Shown: piece by piece, positions 60,780 to 64,000 of the stretch
Layout: each line of letters begins with the position of its first letter
Numbering within the stretch: position 1 is the stretch's first letter
Notes under the pieces: model-generated
Seen by the model: only the letters and a program-made list of their open reading frames with translations
Database searches by the model: none
Told to the model about the DNA's origin: nothing
DNA from: Bacteroidota bacterium
GTDB lineage: Bacteria; Bacteroidota; Bacteroidia; Chitinophagales; Chitinophagaceae
Assembly (NCBI GenBank): GCA_018267545.1
Contig: JAFDYG010000219.1
Location: 21,411 to 85,410, forward strand
Length of the DNA stretch: 64,000 nt
Reading direction: 5' to 3'
Position numbers and translations under genes: made by a program

Positions 60780-63700
60780 TTATTCCCAACCCTCAGCCCC
60801 AGTCGCTGCCAGATACTGCCGGCTGGCCTCATCCTCCGGCTCAAGCGACACCGACGCCGTCCCGCTCTTCTCCATGCCCCAGCCAAAGACCAGCGGCAGG
60901 ATAAACAAGGCCGCAAAGGTAGAAGCCACCAGTCCGCCGATCACCGCACGCCCGAGCGGAGAAGTTTGGTCGCCCGCTTCCCCGAGCCCGCTGGCCATCG
61001 GGATCATCCCCACCACCATCGCCAGCGCGGTCATCATGATCGGACGAAGCCGGAGCGACGCAGCCTCCCGCGCCGATTGCAGCGCACTTCCATTCTTTTT
61101 CCGCAGCTGCTCCGCATTGGTGATCAGCAGGACCGCGTTGGAAATGGATACCCCTACCGACATGATGATCCCCATATAGCTCTGCAGGTTTAGTGTGGAG
61201 CCCGTCGCCAGCAGGAGCAGGAGGGAGCCCAGGATTACCGCCGGCACCGTCGCCAGCACGATCGCCGAGACTTTGAACGACTGGAAGTTGGCCGCCAGCA
61301 TGAGGAAGATGACGACGATCGCTACGAGCAGCCCGTTCTGCAGACTGTCGAGGGTGTCGGTCAGAGTCTGACTAAGACCAATCTGCTCTACCGTCAGTCC
61401 ACGCGGCAAGGAGCCCAGCCCGTCGATCGCCTTTTGTACGTCTTTTACGGCGGCGCCCAGGTCCTTGTTGTTCAGATTCGCCGTGACGGACAATACAGGA
61501 ATCGCACCCAGGTTATCGCTTTCCCCATAGGTCGTATCTTCCCTGATCGTCGCCACGTCGCTAAGCACAGGCCGTGAAGCATTGCGCAACAAAGGAATTT
61601 CTCCGATATCGCTCATGCTCTTCATTTTGTTTTCGGGTACTTCTACTTGTACGCTGTAGGAATTGCCGACCTTTTCGTCGACCCAGATATTCTTATCGGT
61701 ATAGCGGGAGGAGCTTGTGGAAGCGGTTAAAGAACGTGATACGTCGTTGATATCTACTCCAAGCTGCGCCGCACGTACACGATCGACGTCTATATTGATC
61801 GCCGGGTAATGTGTCGACTGTCCGAGCTGCACGTCGCGGAGGTAGGGAATCTTTTTTAGCTGGTCGATCAGCTTCAACGCGTATAGCTCGTTGTTTTTCT
61901 TATTCCTTCCCGAGAATCGCACCTCGACCGGCGTAGGCGAACCCTGGCTCAGGATCTTGTCGGTGAGCTCGATGGGTTCGAAGGATAGCTTTATACCGGG
62001 CAGCTCGTCACCGACGCGGGCGCGAATCTTCTCTTTTAACCGGTCCAGGTTGGTCTTATAGTGCTCGTTCAACGCGACCTGTAGAACCGCCTCCTGCGGG
62101 CCGGCCATCCAAAGATAGATGGGGTTCACCGAGAAGAGCGAAGGGTGCTGTCCTACATAGGCCGAGGTAATGTCTACGTTCTGCGCACCGACGATATCCT
62201 TGATGATATTGATCGTGCTGAGCGTATTTTCTTCGGTCCGTTCGATACGCGTCCCTTCGGCCGCGCGAAGCCGAACCTGGAACTGGCTGCCGTTGACTTT
62301 GGGTAATACGTCCTTGCCAATACCGCGTAATAAAAACAAAGCAGCAGCACTCGTCAGCACCAGGTAAGCGATGACCACCGGTTTGCGATACGGCATGACT
62401 CTATCGACAAATCTCAGAAACCGGTCCCTGACGCGGTCGAATTTCGATGGCCTGGACGTCGAGCCATGTGCTTTCGCTTTCATGATCCAGTTCGCCATCA
62501 CCGGTACAAAGGTCTGCGCCAGGAAATAAGACACGATCATGCTAAAACCGATGGCCAGGGACAGCGGAAGAAACAAAGAGCCCGGTATACCGCCCATCGT
62601 AAAGGCCGGGGCAAAAACGGCCAAAATACAAAACAGGATCAGCAGCTTGGGGAAGGCGATCTCTTTACAAGCGTCCCAGATCGCCAGCCGCTTGGGCTTG
62701 CCCATGTCCAGGTGCTGGTGAATATTCTCGATCGTCACCGTACTCTCATCCACCAGGATGCCGATGGCCAGCGCCAGCCCGCTCAGGGTCATGATATTGA
62801 TCGTCTGTCCAAAAAGACTCAGGAACAACACCCCGGAGATGATAGAAGTAGGGATGGTCAGGATAACGATCAGGGCCCCACGCAGATCGGCCAGGAACAG
62901 CAGCACCATCAAACCGGTGAGGATGGCCCCGATGGTCCCTTCGGAGATGAGGCTTTTGACCGAATTGATGACGTAGACGGATTGGTCGAAGGCATACGTC
63001 AGATGAACGTCTTCAGGAAGATTCGCCTGCATCTTGGGGATAGCTGCCTTCAGCTTCTGCACCACTTCCCAGGTAGAGGCGTCTGCGCTCTTGGCGATGC
63101 TAAGATACACGCTGCGTTTGCCGTTTACCAGGCCATAGCCTACGGTAACGTCGGCGCCATCTTCTACGGTAGCCACGTCACGGACGTACAGGTTGGCTAC
63201 GCCATTGCCTTTAAAGATGGGTATATTGGCGAAGTCGCTCACTGCACGGATCGTGGTGTTGACGGGTGTGATATAATTCTTGTCGCCGATACGGACGTTG
63301 CCCGAAGGTGACATCTGGTTATTGACGTCGATAGCCTGTACGAGCTGGTCCGGGGTGATGCCGTGAGCCCGTAGTAGTTCCGGGTCCGCCTTGATGACCA
63401 CCGTGCGAATATTCCCCCCGAAGGGCGGAGCAGAGAGCAGACCGGGGATCGACGTAAAAGAGCTTCGGACATAGAGGTTGGCCAGGTCGATCAGCTCGTT
63501 GTTGTTTCGCTTGTCGCTGCTCAGGACCAGCTGACCGACCGGAAGGGTCGAGGCGTCGAACCGGATAATAAAAGGCGGATTCGAGCCCGGCGGGAACAAG
63601 ACCTGGGCCCGGTTGCTTACCGCGCTCACTTCGGCCGCTGCCTGCGCCATGTTGGTGCCAGGGTAAAAGTTCAGCTTCATCAGCGTAAGTCCCTGAACGT

Positions 63701-63950
63701 TCTTGGTTTCGATGCTCTTGATCCCGTTGACGAAAAGCAGGACATTGATATATTGCTTGGCGAATAAAGTCTCCATCTGCACCGGGGTATACCCGCCGAA
63801 GGGGTGGGCGATGTAAAGAACGGGCATATCCAGCTTGGGAAAAATGTCGACCCGGATACTGCGGAGGGCGCCCATACCAAAAAAGAAAAGAGCGGCAACC
63901 ATGACCAAAATGGTGATGGGTTTACGTAATGCGAACAAAATCAATTTCAT
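60780..63950 (-). CDS. RND-family efflux pump, inner-membrane permease
   Basis: A 1056-residue transporter with the RND layout: first helix (about 12-30), a periplasmic loop to about 330, six helices, a second large loop and the remaining helices. Family marks are FPKLDMPVLYIAHPFGGYTP and the repeated TM-proximal sequences. In helix 4 the residues are GILVDESTVTIENIH (398-411), with Asp401-Glu402 where proton-driven members have Asp-Asp; in the C-terminal half the Lys/Ser region reads SVGVSISNAVLLI. The gene lies 26 bases before the esterase gene and starts near the right edge; the membrane-fusion and outer-membrane partners, if adjacent, are outside the window. It likely exports drugs, metals or other small compounds. 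Confidence 0.92.
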   Translation of the reverse strand: MKLILFALRKPITILVMVAALFFFGMGALRSIRVDIFPKLDMPVLYIAHPFGGYTPVQMETLFAKQYINVLLFVNGIKSIETKNVQGLTLMKLNFYPGTNMAQAAAEVSAVSNRAQVLFPPGSNPPFIIRFDASTLPVGQLVLSSDKRNNNELIDLANLYVRSSFTSIPGLLSAPPFGGNIRTVVIKADPELLRAHGITPDQLVQAIDVNNQMSPSGNVRIGDKNYITPVNTTIRAVSDFANIPIFKGNGVANLYVRDVATVEDGADVTVGYGLVNGKRSVYLSIAKSADASTWEVVQKLKAAIPKMQANLPEDVHLTYAFDQSVYVINSVKSLISEGTIGAILTGLMVLLFLADLRGALIVILTIPTSIISGVLFLSLFGQTINIMTLSGLALAIGILVDESTVTIENIHQHLDMGKPKRLAIWDACKEIAFPKLLILFCILAVFAPAFTMGGIPGSLFLPLSLAIGFSMIVSYFLAQTFVPVMANWIMKAKAHGSTSRPSKFDRVRDRFLRFVDRVMPYRKPVVIAYLVLTSAAALFLLRGIGKDVLPKVNGSQFQVRLRAAEGTRIERTEENTLSTINIIKDIVGAQNVDITSAYVGQHPSLFSVNPIYLWMAGPQEAVLQVALNEHYKTNLDRLKEKIRARVGDELPGIKLSFEPIELTDKILSQGSPTPVEVRFSGRNKKNNELYALKLIDQLKKIPYLRDVQLGQSTHYPAINIDVDRVRAAQLGVDINDVSRSLTASTSSSRYTDKNIWVDEKVGNSYSVQVEVPENKMKSMSDIGEIPLLRNASRPVLSDVATIREDTTYGESDNLGAIPVLSVTANLNNKDLGAAVKDVQKAIDGLGSLPRGLTVEQIGLSQTLTDTLDSLQNGLLVAIVVIFLMLAANFQSFKVSAIVLATVPAVILGSLLLLLATGSTLNLQSYMGIIMSVGVSISNAVLLITNAEQLRKKNGSALQSAREAASLRLRPIMMTALAMVVGMIPMASGLGEAGDQTSPLGRAVIGGLVASTFAALFILPLVFGWGMEKSGTASVSLEPEDEASRQYLAATGAEGWE

Positions 63951-64000
63951 ACCTGTAAGAATGATTGGCTTGGCGAATTGGCAGGCAATCGGGAAAAGAT

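Noticed and set aside
63951-64000. Possible start of an upstream gene at the right edge
   Set aside because: Only 50 bases; nothing can be read from them. The membrane-fusion partner of the RND pump may lie beyond the edge but is not visible.

Overview
The window comes from a bacterium of the phylum Bacteroidota, most likely a Chitinophaga-like member of the Chitinophagales. The signs are a SusC/SusD pair, three LytS/LytTR two-component systems, FtsX/MacB-type permeases of about 800 residues, a probable type IX secretion C-terminal domain, lipoproteins with Bacteroidota-style signal peptides, and several upstream sequences resembling the Bacteroidota promoter (TTTG, about 19 bp, TAnnTTTG). 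By eye the base composition is a little above 50% GC. Coding density is very high: no gene-free stretch exceeds 200 bases. I saw no rRNA, tRNA, CRISPR array, transposase or phage gene.

Left part (1-16.3 kb). After a truncated secreted hydrolase come an L,D-transpeptidase-like protein, a HAD hydrolase and a small secreted protein. The most coherent unit follows: a six-gene minus-strand run (13101 to 3449) of SusC, SusD, FGGY sugar kinase, RraA-type aldolase-like protein, enolase-superfamily dehydratase and BASS-family organic-anion symporter. A divergent AraC regulator and a second FGGY kinase lie on the plus strand. It looks like a sugar-acid utilisation locus in which two of the enzymes carry export signals. 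A secreted cupin ends this part.

Middle part (16.4-45.4 kb). An orphan FtsX permease, an M24 peptidase with a Tat-like signal, and a plus-strand series of cytochrome c, OmpA-type protein, unknown secreted protein, NmrA-like oxidoreductase and second cytochrome c. Two tandem LytS-type kinases plus one LytTR regulator follow, then a convergent propeller sensor kinase with an eroded ATPase domain, a PEP-mutase-family protein, a VWA-domain protein and two tandem FtsX permeases. A minus-strand operon then encodes a BcrA-like ABC ATPase, its permease, a LytS kinase and a LytTR regulator, and is followed closely by a GH8 glycosidase fused to a polysaccharide deacetylase.

Right part (44.5-64 kb). 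A repeat lipoprotein, a 1021-residue surface protein (seven-motif FG-GAP propeller, five IPT/TIG domains, proline linkers, sorting domain), and a Crp/Fnr regulator followed by a perfect FNR-type box ahead of an SDR and an NTF2-like gene. Next are a phosphoketolase-acetate kinase pair, a vanadium-haloperoxidase-like lipoprotein, a third LytS/LytTR pair with a small secreted protein, and an AT-rich DUF1016 nuclease remnant missing exactly its catalytic core. An esterase/SMP-30 fusion and an RND efflux pump end the window.

Starts were adjusted by hand where an upstream GTG or TTG extension looked non-coding. All functions are inferred from sequence motifs read by eye; no database search was run.
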